Source: Photorhabdus cinerea (GTDB lineage Bacteria; Pseudomonadota; Gammaproteobacteria; Enterobacterales; Enterobacteriaceae). From it: a DNA stretch of 64,000 nt. Positions 17,571-26,239 of the stretch are shown piece by piece. The first letter of the stretch is position 1. Every line of letters begins with the position of its first letter. A model generated the notes under the pieces. It did no database searches. It was given only the letters and a program-made list of their open reading frames with translations, and was not told where the DNA came from. Where the stretch lies: positions 1 through 64,000 of the forward strand of contig NZ_PUJW01000008.1 of NCBI RefSeq assembly GCF_011189575.1. Reading direction: 5' to 3'. A program made the translations under genes and the position numbers.

Positions 17571-17664
17571 AATGCTTTGGGTTTATGCTGTCATTAATGT
17601 TAATGGCACAGAGACTGCGCATAAATTTGTGTAATCATTATCTGATCAAAGAGGATCAACTGGC

Positions 17665-17714
17665 TTGAACTTCTTACTTTTTTGTATATGATATTGGTAA
17701 TCATTATCATTATC
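17665..17714 (+). promoter_or_regulatory. Fur box and promoter of yjjZ
   Basis: TTGAAC (17665-17670), a 16-base spacer and TATGAT (17687-17692) form a sigma-70 promoter. Overlapping its start region, 17696-17714 read on the reverse strand matches the 19-bp Fur consensus at 17 positions (GATAATGATAATGATTACC). Iron-dependent repression is therefore expected. Confidence 0.75.
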
Positions 17715-17733
17715 ATTTGAATTGGTGCAAGTT

Positions 17734-18000
17734 ATGATAAGGGCTAAAGAAAGGCAAAGATCTCTTTTCTGGCAGGGAATGACCAGCTTGTGGGGAGTTG
17801 GTTTATCTAGTTTGGCGGGAATACTATTCGTAATAGTGAATCCTGGAATTGAGCAGTTTAAAATTGGGGTAGTAGTCGCGATGTTGCTGACTTTATTTAT
17901 GTTGTTGAATCAGAGGTCGCGCCATTTTCTGTTAATACCATCAGGATTTGCTGTACTGTGCGCTTTGTTGGCTGGGGCGAATCGGTTTGGTTGTTTTTGA
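17734..18000 (+). CDS. yjjZ: DUF1435-like small membrane protein (YjjZ family)
   Basis: An 88-aa protein with three hydrophobic segments (about 16-33, 38-55 and 62-80), hence probably inner-membrane. Its position next to the leu tRNAs and rsmC is that of E. coli yjjZ, and the segment NQRSRHFLLIPSGFAVL resembles the family as I recall it. The function is unknown. The start is uncertain: ATG 17734 is used here, TTG 17722 and GTG 17725 are in frame, and no clear ribosome site exists. The Fur-box promoter just upstream implies a role under iron limitation. It converges on the tRNA genes. Confidence 0.6.
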   Translation: MIRAKERQRSLFWQGMTSLWGVGLSSLAGILFVIVNPGIEQFKIGVVVAMLLTLFMLLNQRSRHFLLIPSGFAVLCALLAGANRFGCF

Positions 18001-18053
18001 CGTTGTTTAGGCGGAAAAATAAGGGAGAAAACTGATGCGAAAAATGAACAGAT

Positions 18054-18140
18054 TGGTGCGAAAGGAGGGACTTGAACCCTCACGTCCGTAAGGACACTAA
18101 CACCTGAAGCTAGCGCGTCTACCAATTCCGCCACCCTCGC
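18054..18140 (-). tRNA. leuP: tRNA-Leu (CAG)
   Basis: 87 nt including an encoded CCA. The anticodon stem CTAGC/GTTAG encloses the loop TTCAGGT, giving anticodon CAG. The long variable arm TGTCCTTACGGACG is the class II signature of tRNA-Leu. It differs from the upstream copy by weaker pairing in the acceptor and T stems (G-U pairs with CTTTCGC). It corresponds to the leuQPV cluster of E. coli, which also lies beside rsmC. Confidence 0.95.
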
Positions 18141-18188
18141 AGGTACTGTTATTTTCTGTTGCCGAATTTCATTGGTAGTTGTCTGATT

Positions 18189-18275
18189 TGGTGCGAAGGG
18201 GGGGACTTGAACCCCCACGTCCGTAAGGACACTAACACCTGAAGCTAGCGCGTCTACCAATTCCGCCACCCTCGC
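18189..18275 (-). tRNA. leuQ: tRNA-Leu (CAG)
   Basis: 87 nt with encoded CCA, first gene of the tandem pair and 48 bases upstream of the other copy. Same anticodon loop (CAG) and variable arm. The T stem is all G-C (GGGGG/CCCCC). Two copies are seen here against three in E. coli. Confidence 0.95.
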
Positions 18276-18317
18276 AAGTTCAGACACTATCAACCTTGAT
18301 CGATAGCATGGAGGCGA

Positions 18318-18345
18318 ATTCTAGAGATTTTGTAGCCTACGTCAA
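18318..18345 (-). promoter_or_regulatory. Promoter of the tRNA-Leu operon
   Basis: On the reverse strand TTGACG, a 16-base spacer and TAGAAT are followed by a GC-rich discriminator (TCGCCTCC), the layout of growth-rate- and ppGpp-controlled stable-RNA promoters. It sits about 45 bases upstream of the first tRNA. Confidence 0.75.
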
Positions 18346-18413
18346 TCATTATTTATTATAGCGTTGCATGATTGCCGTAAAAATCATCATTTACTATTTT
18401 GTTATCAAAGATG

Positions 18414-18437
18414 GCCTGTCCATAGTCACGGACAGGC
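18414..18437 (-). terminator. Terminator of rsmC
   Basis: GCCTGTCC and GGACAGGC form an 8-bp stem with an 8-base loop just after the rsmC stop codon, followed on the reverse strand by CATCTTT. Confidence 0.65.
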
Positions 18438-18445
18438 TAAACAAA

Positions 18446-19462
18446 TCAGGATTTTTTTATTGCTTGGTAAACTTTGAATTTTCCCGTCTGAGCAATGACT
18501 TCATGATTACCAAACGTTTTATCCAGTAAATCGGGATAAGGCAGGAAGGCATTAGCGACAATCCGTAGTTTACCTCCGGGTTTGAGGTAGCTGGGCGCCT
18601 GGCGGATTAGATCGTCGGCTGCCCGCAAACTGGTTTTCAATCCTTCATGGAAGGGGGGATTAGAGATAATCCAGTTGAATTTATCTTCAATATTGGAATA
18701 AACATTACTAACAATAACTTGACCTTCCAGTTTATTGGCTTTTAAGGTTGCTTTACTGGAGGCAATAGCGGCTGCATTAACATCACTGAGAGTAAGTGCT
18801 AACTCAGGGTTCTTTTTACCCAATACGGCAGCCAAAACACCCGCACCACATGCGACATCCAGTAAATTACCTGAGAGAGGCTTGTCAAAGGTAGAAAGCA
18901 ATAAACGGCTGCCAACATCCAGTTCATCCTGGCTAAATACACCCGGTAGAGTATTCACTATGACGTTTTCCGCCTGATAACTGTTCCACCAGTTATCCTG
19001 TTCAAACAGCACCTCATGTTCTAACTGGCCGTAGAAGAGACTGCAACGACGAGCGCTGTCGATTTTTTGGAAAGTTGCCATACCGTCCATCAGTTTGTCT
19101 ACACTACGTACTCCGCTACGGTTTTCACCGACAATAAAAATATTGATACCTTTTGGTAAAACAGAGAACAGGCTGCGTAATTGAAAGCGAGCTTCTTGCT
19201 TACTTTTAGGCCAGTAATAAATAAGGGTGTCGCAACCTCGGGTAAATGCTTTTTCGGCTGCCAGGCCAAACCAAGCATTATCACCCAGAGTATGGATCAG
19301 GGATTGCCAGTGATGATATTGGTTAGTGTGCACTCGCACACTGGCGGCATCAATTTGGGTTGCTAGTGTGTCTTGAATATCACCAGCGAACAGCAGATGA
19401 TGAGAGCTAAATTGCTCACGGTGACGCAAAATAACTTCACTGGCGGGGGTTAACGCAGACAT
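18446..19462 (-). CDS. rsmC: 16S rRNA m2G1207 methyltransferase
   Basis: RsmC methylates G1207 of 16S rRNA in the small subunit with S-adenosylmethionine. The C-terminal half holds the Rossmann motif LLDVACGAGVLAA and the catalytic NPPFHEG of guanine-N2 methyltransferases. The N-terminal half is the degenerate duplicate domain of the family. Length 338 aa is close to E. coli's 343. Start ATG 19462 has AAGGAGC upstream. It is divergent from holD-rimI, as in E. coli. Confidence 0.95.
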   Translation of the reverse strand: MSALTPASEVILRHREQFSSHHLLFAGDIQDTLATQIDAASVRVHTNQYHHWQSLIHTLGDNAWFGLAAEKAFTRGCDTLIYYWPKSKQEARFQLRSLFSVLPKGINIFIVGENRSGVRSVDKLMDGMATFQKIDSARRCSLFYGQLEHEVLFEQDNWWNSYQAENVIVNTLPGVFSQDELDVGSRLLLSTFDKPLSGNLLDVACGAGVLAAVLGKKNPELALTLSDVNAAAIASSKATLKANKLEGQVIVSNVYSNIEDKFNWIISNPPFHEGLKTSLRAADDLIRQAPSYLKPGGKLRIVANAFLPYPDLLDKTFGNHEVIAQTGKFKVYQAIKKS

Positions 19463-19590
19463 TTGTCTATAAGCTCCTTAATGTTCTGTGCTCAAGTATT
19501 AAGGGAAGATAAATCTTAAGCCCAATATTGGCGCAGATAGTGGCCTCTGATAACATGTTACTGATTATTTTTTACAGCAGGTGAATAGAT

Positions 19591-20004
19591 ATGGTAACCC
19601 GGCGCGATAGGTTATTAGCTCAATTGGGGATTACCCAATGGACCTTACGTAACCCTGCGGTTTTGCAAGGTGAGTTAGCTGTTCACCTACCTGAGGCTAC
19701 CCGTCTGCTGATTATTACCAATGACCACATTGATTTAACTCATTCATTATTAGTAGATATTTTCACAGCTATGGGGCTGGCTAAATCCTCTGTTTACTGC
19801 GTTACATCGGATAATGTTGCGATGTTGCCGGAACAGGTTAAGTGCCCATGTTGGCTGTTGGGCGTAGATATTACACTATCATGGCAAGGAATTTCTTTGA
19901 GAAGCCCTGCATTAAATGATTTATATCGTGATGGGAAGGCAAAACGTTCTCTTTGGCAGCAGATTTCTCAACATGAACAACATTTTTCTATTAACTCCCG
20001 CTGA
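19591..20004 (+). CDS. holD: DNA polymerase III psi subunit
   Basis: Psi links the clamp-loader complex to chi and SSB. The N-terminus (MVTRRDRLLAQLGITQWTLR) matches the conserved E. coli start, where psi binds the clamp loader. The C-terminus (SPALNDLYRDGKAKRSLWQQ) is likewise conserved. 137 aa, the same length as E. coli. Start ATG 19591 is preceded by CAGGTG. The end overlaps rimI by 32 bases, as in E. coli, so translation is coupled. Confidence 0.93.
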   Translation: MVTRRDRLLAQLGITQWTLRNPAVLQGELAVHLPEATRLLIITNDHIDLTHSLLVDIFTAMGLAKSSVYCVTSDNVAMLPEQVKCPCWLLGVDITLSWQGISLRSPALNDLYRDGKAKRSLWQQISQHEQHFSINSR

Positions 20005-20440
20005 TCTCCCGTCCGCTTTTCTGGTTGAACAAGCTAGTCATGCGTTCCCGTGGAGTGAAAAAACGTTTTTCAGTAATCAGGGTGAGCGGTATCTGAATTA
20101 TAAAATAGCGATTAATGAACAACTTATTGGCTTTGCTATCACTCAATGGGTATTAGATGAAGCAACATTATTTAATATTGCTATTCATCCCGACTATCAA
20201 GGTAAAGGTTACGGTAAAGCATTACTGGAGTATTTACTATCTATTTTGCCTGGCAAAGGAATAAATACCTTATGGCTTGAAGTAAGGCAATCAAACCATT
20301 CTGCTATCAGGTTGTATGAACAGTCAGGCTTTAATCAAGTCTCTGTACGTAAGAATTACTATCCTACTGCAACAGGTAAAGAAGATGCCATCATTATGGC
20401 ACTGCCGTTATTTTCTGATTGGTGCAATGAAATTGATTGA
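19973..20440 (+). CDS. rimI: Ribosomal protein S18 alanine N-acetyltransferase
   Basis: RimI acetylates the N-terminal alanine of ribosomal protein S18. GNAT motifs: VLDEATLFNIAI, then HPDYQGKGYGKALL (acetyl-CoA loop Q-x-x-G-x-G) and VRQSNHSAIRLYEQSGF, followed by the family's RKNYYPT. The frame extends to 19916, but alignment with E. coli (start MNTIS...DLP) supports ATG 19973. It overlaps holD. E. coli has yjjG next; here only about 130 non-coding bases precede prfC. Confidence 0.95.
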   Translation: MNNIFLLTPADLPSAFLVEQASHAFPWSEKTFFSNQGERYLNYKIAINEQLIGFAITQWVLDEATLFNIAIHPDYQGKGYGKALLEYLLSILPGKGINTLWLEVRQSNHSAIRLYEQSGFNQVSVRKNYYPTATGKEDAIIMALPLFSDWCNEID

Positions 20441-20574
20441 TTGTTTATAGCACCAATTTCAGCGAAAATGAGCGCCAATTTTTTATTCATCCATGGGTTT
20501 GGAAGCTGTTTTCCTTGCGGGGAAGCGCCTGATGTTGAGTACAAGCCCGTATACAAAGCAGAAGATTCTTATTG

Positions 20575-22164
20575 ATGTCAAATTCCCCTTTTCAGCAAGA
20601 AGTCGCTAAACGGCGAACTTTTGCAATCATTTCTCACCCTGATGCAGGGAAAACAACCATCACTGAAAAAGTGTTGCTGTTCGGACAGGCGATTCAGAAA
20701 GCAGGTACAGTGAAAGGTCGTGGTTCAAATCAGCACGCGAAATCTGACTGGATGGAAATGGAAAAACAACGTGGTATTTCCATTACTACTTCGGTGATGC
20801 AGTTTCCTTACCAAGATTGCCTGGTTAACTTGCTTGATACGCCAGGACATGAAGATTTCTCCGAAGATACTTACCGCACATTGACGGCGGTTGACTGTTG
20901 CTTGATGGTCATTGATGCCGCTAAAGGTGTTGAGGATCGTACACGTAAATTGATGGAAGTGACCCGTCTGCGTGATACCCCGATTCTGACGTTCATGAAC
21001 AAGCTTGACCGCGATATCCGTGATCCAATGGAATTGATGGATGAAGTGGAAAATGAGTTGAATATTGCTTGTTGCCCGATCACCTGGCCGATAGGGTGTG
21101 GTAAGTCTTTTAAAGGGGTTTATCATCTTTATCTTGATGAAACGTACCTGTATCAAACCGGGCAAGGACACACTATTCAGGAAGTCCGCGCGATTAAGGG
21201 GCTGAATAATCCTGAATTGGATGCTGCGATTGGTGAAGATCTGGCTGAACAATTGCGTCAGGAGCTGGAACTGGTGCAGGGCGCTTCCCACGAATTTGAT
21301 CATCAGGCATTTTTGCAAGGTGAACTTACACCCGTATTTTTCGGTACTGCATTGGGTAACTTTGGTGTTAACCATATGCTGGATGGTTTGGTTAAATGGG
21401 CGCCTGCGCCAATGCCTCGTCAGACCAATGTCCGTGCAGTTTCTGCTCAAGAAGATAAATTTACCGGATTTATCTTTAAGATTCAGGCCAATATGGACCC
21501 TAAACACCGCGACCGCGTGGCTTTCTTGCGTGTGGTGTCAGGTAAATATGAAAAAGGCATGAAGTTGCATCAGGTAAGAATTAAGAAAGATGTTGTCATT
21601 TCTGATGCGCTAACATTTATGGCTGGTGATCGCTCTCATGTGGATCATGCCTATCCGGGAGATATTATCGGTCTGCATAACCACGGGACGATTCAGATTG
21701 GTGATACCTTTACCCAAGGGGAAGATCTGAAATTTACGGGTATTCCTAACTTTGCTCCGGAATTGTTCCGTCGTATTCGCCTGCGTGACCCTCTGAAACA
21801 GAAACAACTCTTGAAGGGATTGGTTCAATTATCTGAGGAAGGTGCTGTACAGGTATTTCGTCCACTGACAAACAACGATTTAATTGTGGGGGCTGTGGGT
21901 ATTCTACAGTTTGATGTTGTTGTTGCTCGTCTGAAAAGTGAATACAACGTTGAAGCTTTATATGAACCAGTAAACGTTTCGACTGCGCGTTGGGTTGAGT
22001 GTCATGACGCTAAAAAGTTGGAAGAGTTTAAGCGTAAGAATGAACAAAATTTGGCGCTCGATGGTGGTGATAATCTGACCTATATTGCGCCAACCATGGT
22101 CAATCTGAATCTTACTGGTGAACGTTACCCTGATGTTAATTTCCGTAAGACACGGGAGCATTAA
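20575..22164 (+). CDS. prfC: Peptide chain release factor 3
   Basis: RF3 is the GTPase that recycles RF1/RF2 from ribosomes after termination. G1 SHPDAGKT, G2/G3 region with LLDTPGHEDFSED, G4 FMNKLDR and domains II-III are all near-identical to E. coli. It ends FRKTREH, and its 529 aa equal E. coli's length. ATG 20575 is chosen; a TTG directly precedes it in frame. Monocistronic, with a terminator at 22173. Confidence 0.97.
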   Translation: MSNSPFQQEVAKRRTFAIISHPDAGKTTITEKVLLFGQAIQKAGTVKGRGSNQHAKSDWMEMEKQRGISITTSVMQFPYQDCLVNLLDTPGHEDFSEDTYRTLTAVDCCLMVIDAAKGVEDRTRKLMEVTRLRDTPILTFMNKLDRDIRDPMELMDEVENELNIACCPITWPIGCGKSFKGVYHLYLDETYLYQTGQGHTIQEVRAIKGLNNPELDAAIGEDLAEQLRQELELVQGASHEFDHQAFLQGELTPVFFGTALGNFGVNHMLDGLVKWAPAPMPRQTNVRAVSAQEDKFTGFIFKIQANMDPKHRDRVAFLRVVSGKYEKGMKLHQVRIKKDVVISDALTFMAGDRSHVDHAYPGDIIGLHNHGTIQIGDTFTQGEDLKFTGIPNFAPELFRRIRLRDPLKQKQLLKGLVQLSEEGAVQVFRPLTNNDLIVGAVGILQFDVVVARLKSEYNVEALYEPVNVSTARWVECHDAKKLEEFKRKNEQNLALDGGDNLTYIAPTMVNLNLTGERYPDVNFRKTREH

Positions 22165-22172
22165 TATTTTAT

Positions 22173-22197
22173 AAGGCTAACAATAGGTTAGCCTTTT
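22173..22197 (+). terminator. Terminator of prfC
   Basis: AAGGCTAAC-AATAG-GTTAGCCTTTT, a 9-bp stem with a T-run, 8 bases after the stop codon. Confidence 0.88.
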
Positions 22198-22470
22198 ATC
22201 TTTACAAAAATATATGTAACACAAGAATAATTTATAATTTAGTCGGCAAGATTCGTCTTATTTTATAGCTCTTTGCTTTATTTTCCTGTTACTATTTCCC
22301 GGTCTTTACTGTATCGGTGTTTTTATTTCCCAATTTAGCTTAACTGTTGGGAGTAATAATCCATTTTTAACTCCAATGCGGATTGTTATTCTGTTTAGAT
22401 TACCTTATGCAAAGACAGTTTGAATGGCTTTATAGATTCAGAAATCTAACCGACAAAAGGAAGGTATAAG

Positions 22471-22848
22471 ATGAAGAATGTTAAATTGACTTACTCATTG
22501 ATGGCTGTTGTTTTAGGTTCAGCCTTGGTCAGCGGTAGTGTGCTGGCGGAGGAGTCTTTTAAAAATAAAGCGACACAAGCATTTGACAGTGCTGGTCAAA
22601 AAATTGATGATTCAATGAAAAGTGTTGATGGTTACATGGGAGATAGTGCAACCACAGCAAAAATTAAAAGCGAGTTGTTGGCAGAAAGGAGTATCAGCAG
22701 CAATGACATCTCGGTAAAAACAGAAAAAGGAGTAGTTTATATTTCTGGTTTTGTGAAAAGTGAGGAACAATCCAGGAAAATTTTAGCTGTTATCGCTAAA
22801 GTGAAAGGGGTCAAATCTATTCAAAGTGGTTTAACCGTAAAAAAATAA
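22471..22848 (+). CDS. osmY: Periplasmic BON-domain protein, short OsmY
   Basis: A signal peptide (residues 1-26, ...SGSVLA-E) is followed by a helical linker (KATQAFDSAGQKIDDSM) and one BON domain (about 58-124: TTAKIKSELLAE, VYISGFVKSEEQ, VKGVKSIQSGL). E. coli OsmY has two BON domains in 201 aa; this one has 125 aa and a single domain, ending cleanly at its own stop codon. BON proteins protect the envelope under osmotic or stationary-phase stress. Position after prfC matches E. coli. Strong ribosome site AAGGAAGG. Confidence 0.82.
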   Translation: MKNVKLTYSLMAVVLGSALVSGSVLAEESFKNKATQAFDSAGQKIDDSMKSVDGYMGDSATTAKIKSELLAERSISSNDISVKTEKGVVYISGFVKSEEQSRKILAVIAKVKGVKSIQSGLTVKK

Positions 22849-23030
22849 TATATTCCTTTGTCTTGGATGGTTGTTTCCTATCCAACAAATTTTAGTTGTA
22901 CTAACCAGATATGCGCCCTCACCAGGGGTCTTTTTATCAAAATATTGACTACTTAGCACCATAATATAATGACGGATAATAACTCCCCAAGTTATGCTCT
23001 CTATCCGTCATTTATTTTCTTGGGGGCTGT

Positions 23031-24095
23031 GTGGGGAAACGTATACCGATAACTTTGGGAAATATTGATCTATTATCCTATAAATATAAGTCGAATGTTA
23101 AATTTGGAAAAATTGCGCTTGTTTGTGAAGGAGGAGGACAACGCGGTATTTTTACAGCCGGTGTGCTGGATGAATTTATGCGCGTTGAATTTAACCCGTT
23201 TGATCTGTTACTTGGTACTTCGGCAGGTGCTCAGAATCTTTCAGCTTATATTTGTGGGCAACGTGGATATGCCCGGCGGGCTATCAGTCGCTATACAACA
23301 AATCCTACTTTCTTTAATCCTCTGCGTTTTGTTCGTGGTGGTCATTTAGTTGATTTAGACTGGTTTGTCGACACCGTGTCTAGCGAACTTCCATTAGATA
23401 TTCCGGCAGCTTTACGCAAGTTTGATGCTGGGTGCGAATTTTATATGTGCGCGTGCCGTTCAGATAATTTTGAACCTACCTATTTTCATCCTGATGAGCA
23501 AAACTGGCTGGAAGTGATTAAAGCATCAAGTGCAATTCCTGGATTTTATCGCAATGGTGTCACTATCAACGGTGTTGTTTATCATGATGGTGGTATCAGC
23601 GATGCGATTCCTGTGGAGGAAGCTTATCGTCGTGGAGCTGATACCATAGTGGTGATCCGCACAGTTCCTTCACAGCTCTATTACACGCCTGATTGGATGA
23701 AACGGATGGAACATTGGTTGGGAGATAGCAGCCTGCAAAAGATGGTGCGGATGTTACAACAACATGCGAAAAGTTACTACCGTACTCAGAAATTTATTGA
23801 GAACCCACCTGATGATGTACAGATTTTTGAAATTTATCCACCTGCTCCATTAATGGCTAGTGCGTTAGGCAGCCGTTTGCCAGCACTGAATAAGGATTAT
23901 CATCTTGGGCGTCGTTGTGGTCGCTATTTCTTGGCAACAGTCGGTCACTCGTTTGTTGATAATGAGTTTGGTATTGCTGAGCGTAGAAATTACAATTTTA
24001 ACCGTAACTTCTTGCGCCAGAATGTAAAAAATAGAGATTCGGTTAGGTCATCAGCTGCGTTAACAGAGCCACCAGAACAGATTAATAACGGCTAG
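23031..24095 (+). CDS. yjjU: Patatin-like phospholipase YjjU
   Basis: Patatin-type serine lipase fold: oxyanion motif CEGGGQRGIF, nucleophile GTSAGA (S64) and catalytic aspartate in HDGG (D186), 354 aa. Starts at GTG 23031 behind GGGGGC. It is followed 4 bases later by yjjV, and the pair is kept together as in E. coli. The physiological substrate is not known; a role in membrane lipid turnover is inferred from the family. Confidence 0.92.
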   Translation: MGKRIPITLGNIDLLSYKYKSNVKFGKIALVCEGGGQRGIFTAGVLDEFMRVEFNPFDLLLGTSAGAQNLSAYICGQRGYARRAISRYTTNPTFFNPLRFVRGGHLVDLDWFVDTVSSELPLDIPAALRKFDAGCEFYMCACRSDNFEPTYFHPDEQNWLEVIKASSAIPGFYRNGVTINGVVYHDGGISDAIPVEEAYRRGADTIVVIRTVPSQLYYTPDWMKRMEHWLGDSSLQKMVRMLQQHAKSYYRTQKFIENPPDDVQIFEIYPPAPLMASALGSRLPALNKDYHLGRRCGRYFLATVGHSFVDNEFGIAERRNYNFNRNFLRQNVKNRDSVRSSAALTEPPEQINNG

Positions 24096-24099
24096 TCTC

Positions 24100-24873
24100 A
24101 TGTTTATTGATACCCATTGCCATTTTGATTTTCCACCATTTCGTGATGATGAGCAGCAGAGCTTGCAACGGGCTGCACAGGCTGGTGTGGATAAAATTAT
24201 TGTACCAGCTGTCAGTGGGCAAAATTTGCAACGGGTATTTGAACTGGCTCGTAATTATCCAGAGGTCTATGCAGGGCTGGGTTTGCATCCTCTTTATATC
24301 AATGAACATCAGGAATCACATCTTGCAGATTTGGAACGATTGTTGAAACAGGAAAATGAAAAGCTGGTGGCTGTCGGAGAGATTGGCCTCGATCTCTATA
24401 TGGCTGAACCTCAGTTTGCAAAGCAGGAAGAATTACTGTGTGCCCAATTGCGGTTAGCAAAACAGTATGAATTACCGGTTATGCTTCATTCTAGAAAAAG
24501 CCATGATCAACTGGCGGCGGTCCTGAGAAAAATCAATCTTCCTCGTACCGGAGTAGTACACGGATTTGCCGGGAGTTTATCTCAGGCGGAGGTTTTTATA
24601 CGTTTGGGATATTACATCGGGATAGGGGGAACCATTACGTATGAAAGAGCACAGAAAACACGTCGAGTAGTCGCTGAATTACCTTTAACGTCTCTGGTAT
24701 TGGAAACAGATGCACCAGATATGCCGCTTTCCGGGTTTCAGGGAGAGCCTAACCGACCGGAGAGAATTATTGGGGTTTTTGCTTCGTTATGTGAGCTTCG
24801 TTGTGAATCTCCTGATGAAATTGCTAGCCAGCTTTATCATAACAGCATTGAGTTATTTGGATTAGTTATATGA
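24100..24873 (+). CDS. yjjV: TatD-family metal-dependent hydrolase YjjV
   Basis: TatD family: metal motif FIDTHCHFDF at the N-terminus, GEIGLDLY, MLHSRKSHDQL, VVHGFAGS and the closing LVLETDAPDMP, all intact. 257 aa. TatD proteins are metal-dependent 3'-5' exonucleases or DNases; YjjV itself is little studied. It is in an operon with yjjU. In E. coli yjjW-yjjI and deoC follow; here a reverse-strand metabolic operon intervenes. Confidence 0.93.
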   Translation: MFIDTHCHFDFPPFRDDEQQSLQRAAQAGVDKIIVPAVSGQNLQRVFELARNYPEVYAGLGLHPLYINEHQESHLADLERLLKQENEKLVAVGEIGLDLYMAEPQFAKQEELLCAQLRLAKQYELPVMLHSRKSHDQLAAVLRKINLPRTGVVHGFAGSLSQAEVFIRLGYYIGIGGTITYERAQKTRRVVAELPLTSLVLETDAPDMPLSGFQGEPNRPERIIGVFASLCELRCESPDEIASQLYHNSIELFGLVI

Positions 24874-25099
24874 TTTACAGCGTGATTTTAACTATTATTG
24901 GCAAAGATGCAGTTAACTGAAAATGGATAAATCGATGATGGATTAAGATGCAAGGCTTTAAGGTTATAATATTGGTAATATTTTGTATGAAAAAGTGACG
25001 CTACCCGTGGAAACCTTGGAGATGAATCGTTTTGGTTAGCGCCTATGGGATTACTTTAGAAAAATATTAGTGAGTATCTCCTGAAATAGTGTCATATAT

Positions 25100-26239
25100 C
25101 TATTTAAGAATGTTTTTTAATACTGATGAAGCATACTCAATATCCTTAGTATAAATTTCATCGTGGCATGGCAATATTATCATTTTGTCCATTAACGTAG
25201 TAGCGTTTGGAAAATCTAGTTTTAATTCTCCTGTATATATTGTATTTTGGTAGAATTTTTTAAGGAAAGGATAATTAATTATCAGGCTTTCTTTATATCT
25301 GTGAGTGTCAGTATTGATACCTTCATTAAAGAGTAAGTGGGCAAGTGTTGATGCATTTAAAGAGTTCGTTTGATTAAGTGTGCAACACAGGGAATAGCCA
25401 TTATGTCCAAAGTTGTATTTATCATTAAAAAACTCAAGATGATTGCATTCAGAAAGTTGTTCTTTCCAAAGTGATATTTTTTCATTTCGCAAGGCTATTT
25501 TCTTTTCCAGAATGGATAGTTGGTTGATCCCTAGTGAAGATTGTAATGAGGAGAGTTTGTAGTTCAAACCACTTCGATAGCCAAAACTGTTATCTGTTTT
25601 TGAAAATCCTATATGAGCAAAAGATCTAATATTATCGGCGTACTGATCATGGTTTGTGAGCACAAATCCACCTTCACCAGTACTTATTAGCTTAAACTCA
25701 TGAGTACTAAAGCATCCAATATCGCCTATTGTGCCCTCGAATTTATTATTAGTTTTTGTTCCCGCTCCTTGAGCAGTATCTTCGATGATGACTAAGTCTT
25801 TTTTTCTGGCGAATTCTATTATCTGGTTATCAATAGCGGGGTAGCCCCACATAGAAACTGTAATTAGAATACGAGATTGCTCGCTACATAATGAGGATAG
25901 TGATTCTAGGGATGGTTTGAAACTGTCAATATCACAATCATAAAATACAGGTATACCTCCGGCCTGTAAAATTGCCGCAGCTGTCATAGGAACGCAAATA
26001 ACAGGTATTAACACTTCTTCACCAGGTTTAATTATTTCAGCGATACTTGCATGTAGTGCAGCAGTTCCTGACGAAACTGCAATTGCATATTTAACATTAA
26101 AATATTGAGCTAGTGCATCTTCATATTTTTTTACTATCGTTGAGTTACCAGATAATGAATCTGAAGTGTTTATGTCATTCAACAAATTATAACAATCAAT
26201 AAGTGTCCGCTCAGCTTTAAAAACGCAATCAATTTTCAT
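25100..26239 (-). CDS. DegT/DnrJ/EryC1/StrS-family PLP aminotransferase
   Basis: Sugar-aminotransferase fold: AVSSGTAALHASI (cofactor phosphate site), VIIEDTAQGAG (D154) and the PLP lysine K183 in CFSTHEFKLISTGEGG. 379 aa is typical. The family transaminates keto-sugars or other ketones, and a few members act on amino-acid-derived keto groups. It is the last gene of a three-gene reverse-strand operon, with an 11-base overlap with the HD gene upstream. No nucleotide-sugar genes are nearby, so a small-molecule substrate made by the oxygenase at 26931 is a reasonable guess. Confidence 0.85.
   Translation of the reverse strand: MKIDCVFKAERTLIDCYNLLNDINTSDSLSGNSTIVKKYEDALAQYFNVKYAIAVSSGTAALHASIAEIIKPGEEVLIPVICVPMTAAAILQAGGIPVFYDCDIDSFKPSLESLSSLCSEQSRILITVSMWGYPAIDNQIIEFARKKDLVIIEDTAQGAGTKTNNKFEGTIGDIGCFSTHEFKLISTGEGGFVLTNHDQYADNIRSFAHIGFSKTDNSFGYRSGLNYKLSSLQSSLGINQLSILEKKIALRNEKISLWKEQLSECNHLEFFNDKYNFGHNGYSLCCTLNQTNSLNASTLAHLLFNEGINTDTHRYKESLIINYPFLKKFYQNTIYTGELKLDFPNATTLMDKMIILPCHDEIYTKDIEYASSVLKNILK

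Noticed and set aside
17910..18293. 127-codon reverse-strand frame with internal repeats
   Set aside because: It is a translation of the two tRNA-Leu genes; the repeated peptide simply reflects the tandem tRNAs.
20725..21507. 260-codon frame antisense to prfC
   Set aside because: prfC is near-identical to E. coli RF3 on the forward strand; the antisense frame is a codon-bias shadow.
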